This document shows, one piece after another, positions 35,407 to 45,119 of a stretch of 64,000 bases of DNA. Position 1 is the first letter of the stretch, and each line of letters starts with the position of its first letter. Below the pieces are notes generated by a model, which did no database searches, was not told the origin of the DNA, and saw nothing but the letters and a program-made list of their open reading frames with translations. The stretch comes from Desulfobacca acetoxidans DSM 11109. Its GTDB lineage: Bacteria > Desulfobacterota > Desulfobaccia > Desulfobaccales > Desulfobaccaceae. Location of the stretch: NCBI RefSeq assembly GCF_000195295.1, contig NC_015388.1:806001-870000 (forward strand). Reading direction: 5' to 3'. The translations under genes were made by a program, and so were the position numbers.

Positions 35407-36798
35407 ATGGCCAGAACCATTCTGGTAGTTGACGACGAACCGCCTATCCTACAAACCCTCTCCGGCATCTTGCAAGATGAAGGCTTCGAGGTGCTTACCG
35501 CTCAAGATGGCGAAACCGCCCTCAAAGTAGTGGAAGAGGAGACGCCGGATTTGGTGTTTCTGGACATTGCCCTGCCCGGTATGGATGGTCTGGAGGTGCT
35601 GCGGCATCTTAAAGAACAGCAGCCATTAACGCCGGTGGTGATGATTTCGGCCTTCGGCAGTGTGGAAAATGCGGTCAAAGCCACTCGCTGGGGGGCCTAT
35701 GACTTCATCGAAAAACCGCCTCACGCCGATAAGATTATTGTCACGGTTCGCAACGCCCTGGAGATGTCCCGGCTTACCGAAGAGAACCTGCAACTCCGCC
35801 AGCGGGCGGTTCACCCCCAGGAAATCATCGGCCAATCACCAGCAATGCAACAACTACGCGAGCAGGTGCGTATCGTTGCCCCTACTAATGCCTGGGTGCT
35901 GATCACCGGAGAAAACGGCACTGGCAAGGAATTGGTAGCCTGGGCCATCCACCGCTTTAGCAAACGCGCGGCCAAGCCCTTTGTCGAAGTCAATTGCGCC
36001 GCCATCCCCGAGGATCTAATCGAAAGTGAATTGTTCGGCCATGAAAAAGGCGCTTTCACCGGCGCCACCGCCAAACGACGGGGAAAATTCGACCAGGCCC
36101 ACGAAGGAACTCTGTTTCTGGACGAAATTGCCGATATGAGCCTCAAGACGCAGGCAAAGGTCCTACGAATTCTCCAGGAACAACGCTTTGAACGGGTAGG
36201 CGGCAATCGCCCGATCCAGGTCGATGTCAGGGTCGTGGCCGCAACTAATAAAAACTTGGAGGAACTCATCGGCCAGGGACAGTTTCGGGAAGATCTCTAT
36301 TACCGGATCAACGTCATACCCATTGCCGTGCCTCCTTTAAAGGAGAGAACCGAGGATATTCCTCTTCTTATTGAGTATTTCCTCAAAGAATTTGCTCGCG
36401 CTGACGCCAGCCGGCCGAAAATCATGACCCCGGAGGCGGTGGACATTCTCCGCCGCCAACCCTGGCCTGGAAATGTCCGGGAGTTAAAGAACTTTGTACA
36501 TCGTTTGGCCATACTTACTCCCGGACGGGTGATCGATGCCCCGCACCTGCCGGACAATCTTCGACAGGAAAAACCCCGAACTGAATCGGAATCGCACTTT
36601 CTTCAGATCAACTCCTTCAAGGAAGCCCGCTCCCGGTTTGAAAAGGAGTTTATCCGACGGAAGTTGGTCGAATTTCAAGGTAATGTCGGTCTGACAGCCG
36701 AAGCCATCGGTTTGGAGCGCTCCCATCTGTATAAAAAAATCCGCAGTTATGGTTTAGAACACGGACGGGAGGGAGAAGAGGCGAATGACGGAGGATGA
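35407..36798 (+). CDS. NtrX/NtrC-type sigma-54-dependent response regulator
   Basis: The 463-residue protein has a receiver domain with Asp53 (FLDIALPGMDG), a central AAA+ domain with Walker A GENGTGKE, the sigma-54 contact loop GAFTGA, Walker B LFLDEIADM and the arginine-finger region, and a C-terminal Fis-type helix-turn-helix (GNVGLTAEAIGLERSHLYKKI). It activates sigma-54 promoters when phosphorylated, most likely by the NtrY-like kinase encoded just upstream. The gene sits eight bases after it. Confidence 0.94.
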   Translation: MARTILVVDDEPPILQTLSGILQDEGFEVLTAQDGETALKVVEEETPDLVFLDIALPGMDGLEVLRHLKEQQPLTPVVMISAFGSVENAVKATRWGAYDFIEKPPHADKIIVTVRNALEMSRLTEENLQLRQRAVHPQEIIGQSPAMQQLREQVRIVAPTNAWVLITGENGTGKELVAWAIHRFSKRAAKPFVEVNCAAIPEDLIESELFGHEKGAFTGATAKRRGKFDQAHEGTLFLDEIADMSLKTQAKVLRILQEQRFERVGGNRPIQVDVRVVAATNKNLEELIGQGQFREDLYYRINVIPIAVPPLKERTEDIPLLIEYFLKEFARADASRPKIMTPEAVDILRRQPWPGNVRELKNFVHRLAILTPGRVIDAPHLPDNLRQEKPRTESESHFLQINSFKEARSRFEKEFIRRKLVEFQGNVGLTAEAIGLERSHLYKKIRSYGLEHGREGEEANDGG

Positions 36799-36923
36799 GC
36801 CGGACTGACGGCAGACCGGAGGTCTCTGCCGTCGTTCATGCCATAATGCCGATGCTGGGTAGCGTCAACGGATGGCCACAGAGAGCCCGGTGCAAGTTTG
36901 GATCATGGATTTTGGGATAATGT

Positions 36924-37640
36924 ATGAATGCCCAGGAAAAGACACAGGTGCAGCCGGAAATATTCCTGGTCGGAGTGGTGCACGGCGACCCGGAGGGCCA
37001 CGACAAGGCTCTAGAGTTATTGGCGAAGGTGCGGCCTCGGGTCATCAGCGTTGAAATCAGTGATTTTTCTCTATTGTATCGGTGGAGATATCAAAGCCGG
37101 TGGCATCTCCGATTTCAAGACCTTCTGAAGACTCTGACGCCTGCGGAGCAGAGACATCCGGCCCTCAAAAAAGTCGCGGCGCAGATCGATTACCCGTTTG
37201 AAGTTCAGGCGGCCCAAGACTATGCCGGACAACACGGTATCCCGTGGCAGGCCGTAGATCTCAACTGCATCGCCCGGGAACATCTCCCTCGTTATCGAAG
37301 AGAATTGTTGACCTTAGACAACCTGCGTAACTTGACCTTGACCGCCGATGGAGATTGGCGACAATATATACTGCGGGAATATAAGCGAGCCAGGCGGGCG
37401 ATTTATGGCAGACCGATGATAACGCCGACGGCGCTCTTTTCCAAGCCCTCGCCCCAAGCAGCCATGCGGGAAAAGATAATGGCCCGCAGGATCAAGAGGC
37501 TGGCCTGCACCTACAACCGGCTGGTGCATCTGGGCGGGTGGGAACATCTGGCGCCCCGGCCTGAAAGAGATAGCCTGGCCGACTGGCTGGCATCGGGGAG
37601 ACCCCGGATAGTATTGTTGGATGACAGAAAAGACCTATGA
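36924..37640 (+). CDS. TraB/TIKI-superfamily-like protein
   Basis: The 238-residue protein starts with PEIFLVGVVHGDPEGHDKALELLAKVRPRVISVEIS, which follows the TraB/TIKI/GumN pattern: a strand ending in H-G, a helix and a second strand ending in an acidic residue. Near the end, REKIMARRIKRLACTYNRLVHLGGWEHL resembles the second conserved histidine motif (GxxH) of that fold. Members are metal-dependent peptidases or of unknown role. There is no signal peptide, so it is probably cytosolic. It stands alone between two regulator genes. This is a pattern match only. Confidence 0.55.
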   Translation: MNAQEKTQVQPEIFLVGVVHGDPEGHDKALELLAKVRPRVISVEISDFSLLYRWRYQSRWHLRFQDLLKTLTPAEQRHPALKKVAAQIDYPFEVQAAQDYAGQHGIPWQAVDLNCIAREHLPRYRRELLTLDNLRNLTLTADGDWRQYILREYKRARRAIYGRPMITPTALFSKPSPQAAMREKIMARRIKRLACTYNRLVHLGGWEHLAPRPERDSLADWLASGRPRIVLLDDRKDL

Positions 37641-37683
37641 TCAGACACAATTCGAACCTTGCAGCTCGTACATTATCCATAGA

Positions 37684-37774
37684 ATAGGTTTCGAATTCCA
37701 AATTAATAAGAAAATAACATTTACACAGGCCGGAAGCTGGGCCACCGGCAGGTGATTTTCATGGTTTGCAGGTG
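37684..37774 (-). repeat. Inverted flanking repeat, left copy
   Basis: Read on the minus strand this matches 45120-45236 on the plus strand in colinear blocks: a 22-bp identity (37753-37774), then AGCTT, GCCTGTG, TGTTNNNTTCT and TCGAAACNTATT. The right copy has extra 7-bp GGAACTT units. The two copies face each other across a 7.3-kb block of five genes. Confidence 0.65.
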
Positions 37775-37850
37775 ATTTACCGGTCATGAAATTATTGAGC
37801 CAAAGAGAGATCGGTTCCGAAGCCGGTTCTCTTCACGTAAGGACAACGAT

Positions 37851-39218
37851 ATGAGTGAAATTCTGGTAGTGGATGACGACGCCAATACCAGGGAAGCATT
37901 GGCTGGTAGTTTGAAGAAGATCGGGCATCAGGTCTTTTTGGCCGGGGCTGGTGCCGAGGCGCTGGAATTAGTCCGGCAGCAGCCGGTGGAGCTGGCCATC
38001 ATCGATCTCAAGCTGCCGGACATGGAGGGGACCGATCTCTTCGAAGCCATGCGCATCATCCGCCCCTATACTATCGCCATTATGATCTCCGCCCGGGCTA
38101 CGGTGGATGAGGCGGTGTCCGCCCTCAAGCTGGGAATTTACGACTTCATCACCAAAGATTTCCGCATGCAGGAAATCCGTAAAGTGGTGAATAAAGCCCT
38201 GGAGACCCAACAACTGCTGCAGGAAAACCAGAAGCTGCGGCAGGCCTTGCAGGAGCGGTTGGCAAGCGGTCGCATCATTGGCCGCAGCCAGGCCTTCTTA
38301 AAGATCATCCATCAGGTGAATAAGATCGCCCCCTTGCGCAGCACCGTGTTATTGACCGGGGAAAGCGGCGTCGGCAAAGAACTTATTGCCGAGGCGATCC
38401 ATTATGGCAGTCCCCGGCGGGATAAACCCCTGGTGAAGGTTAACTGCGGCGCCCTGCCGGAAGGGCTGATTGAATCGGAGCTGTTCGGCCACGAAAAAGG
38501 CGCCTTCACCGGTGCCCATCAGCAGCGTAAAGGACGTTTTGAGTTGGCCGATGGCGGCACCATCTTTCTGGATGAGGTGGCGGAGATGCCGCTCAGCACC
38601 CAGGTGAAGCTGCTGCGGGTTTTGCAGGAAGGAGAATTTGAGCGCGTCGGCGGGGCCCGCACCTTGAAAGTAGACGTACGCCTGGTGGCAGCTACAAACC
38701 AGAATCTCGAAGATATGGTAGCGGCTGGCGTCTTTCGCAAGGACCTTTTTTATCGTCTGAATGTCATCCATCTCGAAGTGCCGCCGCTCAGGGCCCGGGA
38801 CGAGGATATCCCTTTGTTGGCCCAGCATTTCCTAGATAAATTCTGTCTTGAAAATGAACGTCCGCCTATGGGTTTCAGTCCGGAAGCCCTCAAGGCTTTA
38901 AAAAATTATCTTTGGCCAGGAAATGTCCGGGAATTGGAAAATGTCGTAGAGCGAGCGGTGGCTCTGTGCACCGGTTCTACCGTGGGACTGGATGACCTGC
39001 CCGATGAAGTGCGGCAACAATCTCAGACGGAGGACCATATCGTCGTTCAGGTGGGAGCTTCCATGGAAGAGATAGAACGCCTGGCTATCAGGCAAACCCT
39101 GAAAAAAACCGGCGGAGACAAAGAGGTCGCGGCCCGCATCCTGGGTATCGGCCTGGCAACGCTGTACCGACGACTAAAAGAGATGGAACACAAAGAGGTA
39201 ACCGTTGAGGAGTCTTGA
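37851..39218 (+). CDS. NtrC-family sigma-54-dependent response regulator
   Basis: The 455-residue protein has a receiver domain with Asp52 ([12 protein letters not shown]), an AAA+ domain with Walker [15 protein letters not shown] loop and Walker [10 protein letters not shown], and a Fis-type C-terminal helix-turn-helix ([25 protein letters not shown]). It switches on sigma-54 promoters. No kinase gene is paired directly; the NtrY and Cache kinases at 31-35 kb are candidates. Its stop codon shares a base with the start of the PHP-ATPase gene (TGATG), so the two are translationally coupled, an unusual pairing of a regulator with a putative defence gene. Confidence 0.93.
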   Translation: MSEILVVDDDANTREALAGSLKKIGHQVFLAGAGAEALELVRQQPVELAIIDLKLPDMEGTDLFEAMRIIRPYTIAIMISARATVDEAVSALKLGIYDFITKDFRMQEIRKVVNKALETQQLLQENQKLRQALQERLASGRIIGRSQAFLKIIHQVNKIAPLRSTVLLTGESGVGKELIAEAIHYGSPRRDKPLVKVNCGALPEGLIESELFGHEKGAFTGAHQQRKGRFELADGGTIFLDEVAEMPLSTQVKLLRVLQEGEFERVGGARTLKVDVRLVAATNQNLEDMVAAGVFRKDLFYRLNVIHLEVPPLRARDEDIPLLAQHFLDKFCLENERPPMGFSPEALKALKNYLWPGNVRELENVVERAVALCTGSTVGLDDLPDEVRQQSQTEDHIVVQVGASMEEIERLAIRQTLKKTGGDKEVAARILGIGLATLYRRLKEMEHKEVTVEES

Positions 39219-41872
39219 TGCCCTTAGATAAACAAGCAAAACCTTTCTTTTCCCATGGGAGCCGTTGGCTTAGGGCTGATTTTCACCTTCATACCAGGGC
39301 GGATCGGGAATTCTGCTACACCGGCGAAGATAGTTACTACTTCTCAAGCTATATTCAGGGATTGAAGAAGACTGAGATAAGAATCGGAGTCATCACCAAT
39401 CACAACAAATTTGACTTGGCAGAGTTTAATTCCCTGCGCCAGACAGCGAAGCGGGAGAATATTTTTCTTCTTCCCGGGGTCGAACATTCCGTGGGGGACG
39501 GAGCCAATGGAATCCACACCCTAATTGTCTTCAGTGATGAATGGTTGGAAAACGGGCAAGATTATATAAACCAGTTCTTGAATGTTGCTTTTCAAGGCAG
39601 GACACCGCAAGAATATGAGAACGCAAATGGTCGCAGTTCTCTAAGTTTGATTGATACTATAAAAAAACTAGAGGGTTATCAAAGAGATTTCTTCCTAGTT
39701 TTTGCTCACGTTGAAGAAAGGAGCGGCTTGTGGCATGAGTTGGATGGGGGCCGCATGCAAGAGCTTGGGGAAAATGAGTTTTTCCGTAGAAGGTCTCTCG
39801 CTTTTCAAAAAGTCCGGACGCATGACATTTCCGATAGGAAATGCCGGATAAAGGTACGGGCTTGGCTTGGAGAGGCTTATCCTGCCGAAGTCGAAGGTTC
39901 CGACTGCAAGTCCATAGATCAGATCGGCCAGGGGGGATGCTGCTATCTTAAGATCGGTTCTTTTACCTTTGCAGCAGTAAAATATGCCCTCCTGGACCAT
40001 GCAAACCGCTTATCCGGCGAACTTAACAGACACGACAGCTCGCATATCCTCAGTGCGACCTTTGACGGCGGGGTGCTTGACGGCAAAACTATCTATTTTT
40101 CCCCGGAGCTGAACACCCTTATCGGCATCCGCGGCAGTGGCAAGTCATCAATCTTAGAGGCTATGCGTTACGGTCTTGATATTCCCTTCGGGGAAAAGGC
40201 TCTTGACCAGGACTACAAGCGGTTCCTCGTTGACCATGTGCTCGGTAGCGGCGGCAAGGTGACGATTCAGGCCGTTGATCGAAGGGGGCAGCGTTATGAA
40301 GTGCGGCGCATCTGCCGGGAAAGGCCTGATGTGTATGTGGAGGGCATTCTTCAGCCAGGGATCTCGATCCGAGAAACCATATTGCACAAGCCTATATATT
40401 TCGGACAGAAAGACCTATCCAGCACAGGAGAGGGGTTTGAAAAAGACCTGGTTGAAAAGCTTGTCGGGGAAAAATTAACCGGCATACGGTCAAAAATTGA
40501 GGCTCAGCGCCAAAAAGTATCCGATACTATTAACCAATTAGAGAGGCTTGCAAATGTCGCTGAAAAGAAGGAGGAATACGAATCAAAGAAACGGGACGCA
40601 GAATTCAGGCTTAAGTTCTATAAAGATCATGGCGTTGAAGAAAAACTGCAAAAACAGGTGGACTTCGATGCGGATTCAAGAAAATGTCACCATGTCATTT
40701 CTTTGGTGAAAGATTACCTGGCTGGTTTGGAAGAATTTATCAATCGATACGAAGATGACTTGAAGAACGAATGTATTTACACCTCAAGACAGAACACGGT
40801 ATTCTTTGATGCTTTCTTTGTTAATTATAAAAAGTTGATCGCAGGTTTTTTGCAGATCAAGGAAGTACTTGCGGATGGAAAGAAGACCCTTTCCGAATTG
40901 CAGGAAAAATTCAAAGAATTCGAAATACTAAAAGATGGTCTCAAAGAAGAATTCGCAGAGATCGAACGGAAACTATTTGAAGAATTTAAGGGCAGCGGCG
41001 CCAAAGCCATCCGCCCGGATGAATTCCGCCAGCTCCGCAAGACCGTTGACCAAGCCAAGCAGATGTTGGAAGCATTAAACAAACAAGAGGATCAGAGGAT
41101 TATCTTCAACCTGGAGCTGTTGCAGGAACTCGCCACACTCAATAACCTCTGGCTGGAGGAATACCAAGCGGTCCAAGCCGAGCTGGGCAAGGTCAACCGG
41201 AGCCATTCATCACTAAAAATAAAGGCCGAATTCAAAGGTGATAAAAAAGCCTTTGCAGGATTCATGAAAGACGTATTCGGGGGCAGCCGTATTCGGCAAA
41301 CAACTTTTGAAAACCTTGCCAAGGAGTTTACGGATTTCGGAGCAATTTTTAGGGAGTTAGATAAGGCTAAGACAATAATTGGCAACGCTTTAGTACAAGT
41401 CTTTGAGAAATATTTTACCGAAAATCTTGCGTCCTTGCTTACCTGGCAGGTACCTAACCGCTTCGTCATTAAGTATCGTGACAAGGAATTGAAGCATCAC
41501 TCCCTGGGTCAGCGGGCCTCAGCGCTTATCCTCTTTATATTGAGCCAACAGGATAACGACCTCATTATCATCGATCAGCCGGAAGACGACCTGGATAACC
41601 AGACCATTTATGAGGACGTCATCAAACTTATCCGCACGCTCAAGCCTCGTACCCAGTTTATTTTCGCTACCCATAACGCCAATTTTCCCGTACTGGGCGA
41701 TGCGGAGCAGATCATATCCTGCGCCTATGCCGATGACTCCATCTCCATAACCAGCGGCAGTATCGACTGCCCTGACATGCAACGCAAGATCGTTGACATC
41801 ATGGAAGGTGGCGAAGAAGCCTTTAAGCAACGCAAGAGGATATACGAGATATGGAAACCACGGAGCTCTTAG
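39218..41872 (+). CDS. TrlF-like PHP domain and SMC-type ATPase fusion (putative defence)
   Basis: About 884 residues. The N-terminus is a PHP metal-hydrolase domain: DFHLH (His23, His25), TNHNKFD (61-65), GVEHS (Glu89) and FAHVEER. An ABC/SMC-like ATPase follows, with Walker A GIRGSGKSS near 302-310, a long coiled coil (about 410-720), a signature-like SLGQRASALILF near 760 and Walker B LIIIDQPEDDLDN near 780. This matches proteins named TrlF-family AAA-like ATPases. I infer nucleic-acid sensing by the ATPase and cleavage by PHP. I choose ATG 39218, preceded by GAGGAG. Two sampled 60-base lines (39601, 40741) are 40% G+C against 58% in flanking genes, suggesting transfer. Confidence 0.8.
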   Translation: MPLDKQAKPFFSHGSRWLRADFHLHTRADREFCYTGEDSYYFSSYIQGLKKTEIRIGVITNHNKFDLAEFNSLRQTAKRENIFLLPGVEHSVGDGANGIHTLIVFSDEWLENGQDYINQFLNVAFQGRTPQEYENANGRSSLSLIDTIKKLEGYQRDFFLVFAHVEERSGLWHELDGGRMQELGENEFFRRRSLAFQKVRTHDISDRKCRIKVRAWLGEAYPAEVEGSDCKSIDQIGQGGCCYLKIGSFTFAAVKYALLDHANRLSGELNRHDSSHILSATFDGGVLDGKTIYFSPELNTLIGIRGSGKSSILEAMRYGLDIPFGEKALDQDYKRFLVDHVLGSGGKVTIQAVDRRGQRYEVRRICRERPDVYVEGILQPGISIRETILHKPIYFGQKDLSSTGEGFEKDLVEKLVGEKLTGIRSKIEAQRQKVSDTINQLERLANVAEKKEEYESKKRDAEFRLKFYKDHGVEEKLQKQVDFDADSRKCHHVISLVKDYLAGLEEFINRYEDDLKNECIYTSRQNTVFFDAFFVNYKKLIAGFLQIKEVLADGKKTLSELQEKFKEFEILKDGLKEEFAEIERKLFEEFKGSGAKAIRPDEFRQLRKTVDQAKQMLEALNKQEDQRIIFNLELLQELATLNNLWLEEYQAVQAELGKVNRSHSSLKIKAEFKGDKKAFAGFMKDVFGGSRIRQTTFENLAKEFTDFGAIFRELDKAKTIIGNALVQVFEKYFTENLASLLTWQVPNRFVIKYRDKELKHHSLGQRASALILFILSQQDNDLIIIDQPEDDLDNQTIYEDVIKLIRTLKPRTQFIFATHNANFPVLGDAEQIISCAYADDSISITSGSIDCPDMQRKIVDIMEGGEEAFKQRKRIYEIWKPRSS

Positions 41873-43011
41873 AGATTATTGCCCGGGGTGAAGATGGCAA
41901 GCACCAGTTTAAGGCAAATTTCACCAACGTGAATTCTCTGGCGGGGGAATTGGCAGCCTTTAGCAATTCCGGGGGTGGAACGATATTCATCGGAGTAAGC
42001 GATGACGGCTCCTTTGCGGGGCTCACCCGCGAAGACATGGGCCGTTTGAACCAACTTGTTTCCAACGCCGCCTCGCAATCCGTTCGCCCTCCCATCAATC
42101 CCCAGACCGAGAACGTCTCGACGTCCCGAGGCCTTGTCATGGTTGTTACTGTGCCGGACGGCGTGAGCAAGCCCTATATGGACAACAGCGGGGCGATTTG
42201 GGTAAAAAGTGGTGCGGACAAACGCAAGGTCACATCGAGAGAGGAAATCCAGAGGATTTATCAAACCGCTGGCCTAATCCATGGCGATGGCATACCGACA
42301 AGCGGATTGACCCTGGCCGATTTAAACATTGATTATTTTAAAGATTTCTTTGAAAAAAATTTCGGCGAGTCAGTTGAGGCACAGAATCTACCGTTGCCAC
42401 TTCTCCTGGAAAATATGAATCTAATGAAACAAGGCGTCCTGAATATCAGCGGGGCATTACTGTTCGCGAAAAATCCCAGTTCCAGGCTTCCTCTCTTCAT
42501 TGTAAAAGCGGTGTCTTATCCTGGCATTGATATTCATGTAGAGCATTATTTAGACAGCCAGGATATTACGGGAAAACTTGGTGATATCTTTTATAAAAGT
42601 ATGAGCTTTGTTTTACGCAATATCAGACATATTCAAAGGGACCAGAACGTCAATGCCCCAGGGGAACCGGAAATCCCCCGCCTCGTTCTGGAGGAATTGA
42701 TAGTCAATGCCTTAATTCACCGGGATTATTTCGTATCAGCGCCGGTTAGAATTTTTATCTTCAGGGATCGGGTAGAGATCATCAGTCCGGGGCATTTGCC
42801 AAATAACCTGACCATCGATAATATTAAAAGGGGCAATTCAAATATACGAAATCCAATTCTGGCCTCTTATGCCACCAAAATTCTTCCTTACCGTGGACTG
42901 GGAAGTGGCATTATCCGAGCGCTTAAGGTATATCCGGACATTGAGTTCGAGGATGATCACGAGGGTAATCAGTTTAAAGCTGTTATCAAACGGAAAGATT
43001 TGAAGCGGTAA
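41851..43011 (+). CDS. AlbA_2 (Schlafen-type) and HATPase_c_4 domain protein
   Basis: The 386-residue protein overlaps the PHP-ATPase gene by 22 bases. Residues ~1-125 form an AlbA_2/Schlafen-like domain (ESxxxEFK replaced by DGKHQFKANF, then ELAAFSNSGGGTIFIGVSDDG and IWVKSGADKRKVTSREEIQRIY). Residues ~250-380 resemble the ATP-binding module of the same family (LEELIVNALIHRDYFVSAPVRIFIF, then ISPGHLP and RGLGSGIIRAL). Such proteins are usually labelled transcriptional regulators or nucleases and occur in anti-phage systems. The tight overlap implies a two-component module with the upstream ATPase. The acidic Schlafen residues look partly altered. Confidence 0.82.
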   Translation: METTELLEIIARGEDGKHQFKANFTNVNSLAGELAAFSNSGGGTIFIGVSDDGSFAGLTREDMGRLNQLVSNAASQSVRPPINPQTENVSTSRGLVMVVTVPDGVSKPYMDNSGAIWVKSGADKRKVTSREEIQRIYQTAGLIHGDGIPTSGLTLADLNIDYFKDFFEKNFGESVEAQNLPLPLLLENMNLMKQGVLNISGALLFAKNPSSRLPLFIVKAVSYPGIDIHVEHYLDSQDITGKLGDIFYKSMSFVLRNIRHIQRDQNVNAPGEPEIPRLVLEELIVNALIHRDYFVSAPVRIFIFRDRVEIISPGHLPNNLTIDNIKRGNSNIRNPILASYATKILPYRGLGSGIIRALKVYPDIEFEDDHEGNQFKAVIKRKDLKR

Positions 43012-43040
43012 GCCCGTTAAATCCAGCGGAGATTTAAAAT

Positions 43041-43925
43041 ATGCCTTCAGGGACGTTCTTAGATTTAGAGCCGATAAGCGTACGTGAGGCTGAGATAGTT
43101 GTCGTGCCGATCCCTTATGAAGCCACTACCAGCTATGGCGGTGGAACCCGCTATGGTCCGGAGGCTATCTTATCGGCCAGCCGGCAGGTAGAATTGTGGG
43201 ACGAAGAAGGGGATTGGGACCCGAGCCAGGTTATCCGTCTGGCTACGGCTGCCGAGATCACCCCGGATGCCGGCGGCCCCGGCCCTATGCTCGAGAAAAT
43301 CAAGAAGCGGGTGAAGCCTTGGATCGCCGAGGGTAAGTTATTAATCAGCCTGGGCGGCGAACACACCATTGCTCAGGCCTTAGTGGAGTCTTATCTGACC
43401 CGGCACCCCGACCTGACCGTGGTGGCCTTGGATGCCCATGCGGATCTGCGGGATACCTATGAACACAGTCCCTTTTCCCATGCTTGCGTTATGCGGCGGG
43501 TATGGGAACTGGGTCGACCCCTGACCCTGATCGGGGTGCGCAGTTATTCGGCTAAAGAATACGACTTTATCCGGGTAGCCCCCCGCCTTACCCTGCTCAA
43601 GGCCAGGAGCCTGGTCGACCCTGACTATCTGCAGCTAACGCTGGAGCATTTGAGACGCCTTAAGGGGCCGGTCTATATCTCCCTGGACGTGGACGCCCTG
43701 GATCCTGCGGTCATGCCGGCGACCGGCACGCCAGAGCCGGGTGGGTTGAATTATTACCAGACCCTGACTATCTTAAAGGCTATTGTCGAACGAGGTCCGG
43801 TGGTGGGACTGGATCTCACCGAATTGGCTCCCATCCCGGGACACCGGGTGAGTGAATTCACCGCTGCCCGGTTGATCTATAAATTTCTGGGATACCTCTA
43901 TCAGGGGCGTCGGGCGGCAAAATAA
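43041..43925 (+). CDS. speB: Agmatinase
   Basis: The 294-residue ureohydrolase has manganese-binding motifs GGEHT (near 110-114), DAHADLRD (near 130-137) and SLDVDALDPAVMP (near 214-226). The YGGGTRYGPEAI N-terminal signature is also present. It hydrolyses agmatine to putrescine and urea. The deoxyhypusine-synthase-like gene follows within ~50 bases, so putrescine from this enzyme is the likely substrate for a polyamine step. Related enzymes act on guanidinobutyrate or formimidoylglutamate, so the substrate is inferred from context and best family match. Confidence 0.88.
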   Translation: MPSGTFLDLEPISVREAEIVVVPIPYEATTSYGGGTRYGPEAILSASRQVELWDEEGDWDPSQVIRLATAAEITPDAGGPGPMLEKIKKRVKPWIAEGKLLISLGGEHTIAQALVESYLTRHPDLTVVALDAHADLRDTYEHSPFSHACVMRRVWELGRPLTLIGVRSYSAKEYDFIRVAPRLTLLKARSLVDPDYLQLTLEHLRRLKGPVYISLDVDALDPAVMPATGTPEPGGLNYYQTLTILKAIVERGPVVGLDLTELAPIPGHRVSEFTAARLIYKFLGYLYQGRRAAK

Positions 43926-43975
43926 AGCGGAAGTTGGCACCTGCAACAGGTTGCCTAAAAAAGAAGGAGTTGTAC

Positions 43976-45058
43976 GTGCGGCGTAAACCAGAAGAATTTC
44001 ATGACGGGGCCCAGGACGGCCTGACCCCTTTGAGGCCTTTAGATATCAAGGAAATTCAGGATTTCGACGAGCTGCTGGCTGGCTACAGTCTAACCGCTTT
44101 CGGCGGCCGTTCCTTGGGCGAGGCGGCAGAGGTGCTTCAGGCCATGGTCACCGATCCGGAGGTCACCATCGTCGGGACCTTCTCCGGCGCGATGACGGTG
44201 GCCAAAATGGGACTGCTGATCTGCGATATGATCGATCGGGGCTGGCTCCAGGTCATCATCAGCACCGGTGCCCTGATGGCCCACGGCCTCATCGAGGCGG
44301 TCGGTCAGGTCCATTATAAGCATAATCCCGGCCGCTCGGACGAGGAACTCTATCGCCTGGGCTACAACCGCGTGTATGATACCTTGGAAATGGAGAGCAA
44401 TTTAGATTACGCCGAGGCCGTGTTTAAAACCGTCCTGAACCGTATGGACAAGGAGCAGACCCTGTGTTCAACGGTTATCTGCCGGGAATTGGGGAAATAC
44501 CTGGCCGAAGTAACCGACCAACCGGGTATCCTGCGCAACGCCTACCTAAAAGGCGTACCGGTCTTTATTCCCGCCTTCACGGATTCGGAATTGGGTCTGG
44601 ACGTTGCCAACTGGATGATCCAAAAAGCCTGTCAGGAGGGTAAGACCATCCCCGAAGCCTTCACCACCCTGTCTTTAAATTTTAATCCTTTTCTTGACTT
44701 AGGGTTGTATGGGCAGGAGATTTTCAAGGCTGAAAAGCTGGGGATTTTTACCATCGGGGGCGGCGTCCCGCGGAATTGGGCCCAACAGGTGGGGCCATTC
44801 TTCGATATCTTGCAGAATCGCCTGGGGCTTGAGCTGCCCTTTGTCCGTTTTCACTATGGCGTCCGCATCTGTCCCGAGCCGGTCCATTGGGGCGGGCTGA
44901 GCGGCTGCACCTACCGAGAGGGAGTTTCCTGGGGCAAATTCGTCCCGGCCAGCGAAGGCGGCCGGTTTGCCGAGGTCCTCTGCGACGCCACCATCGCCTG
45001 GCCGATCCTGATCAAGGCCGTCGCTCAACGTTTGGTTAAACGACAGCAGGTACGATAA
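43976..45058 (+). CDS. Deoxyhypusine synthase-like protein
   Basis: About 360 residues from GTG 43976, chosen because AAGGAG lies just upstream; the longer frame from 43934 lacks one. The chain follows deoxyhypusine synthase: TIVGTFSGAMTVAKMG, IISTGALMAHGLIEAVG, IPAFTDSELGLD, TIGGGVPRN and YREGVSWGKF with the catalytic lysine (Lys321). Bacteria lack the eIF5A substrate, and characterised bacterial homologues make homospermidine from putrescine. Placement next to agmatinase supports a polyamine role. Which polyamine is made is inference. Confidence 0.85.
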   Translation: MRRKPEEFHDGAQDGLTPLRPLDIKEIQDFDELLAGYSLTAFGGRSLGEAAEVLQAMVTDPEVTIVGTFSGAMTVAKMGLLICDMIDRGWLQVIISTGALMAHGLIEAVGQVHYKHNPGRSDEELYRLGYNRVYDTLEMESNLDYAEAVFKTVLNRMDKEQTLCSTVICRELGKYLAEVTDQPGILRNAYLKGVPVFIPAFTDSELGLDVANWMIQKACQEGKTIPEAFTTLSLNFNPFLDLGLYGQEIFKAEKLGIFTIGGGVPRNWAQQVGPFFDILQNRLGLELPFVRFHYGVRICPEPVHWGGLSGCTYREGVSWGKFVPASEGGRFAEVLCDATIAWPILIKAVAQRLVKRQQVR

Positions 45059-45119
45059 TCCAGGTTGTATCTTATGCCAGACTCAACCGTAATCGTACTG
45101 ATTATCGTTTATTAAAAAG

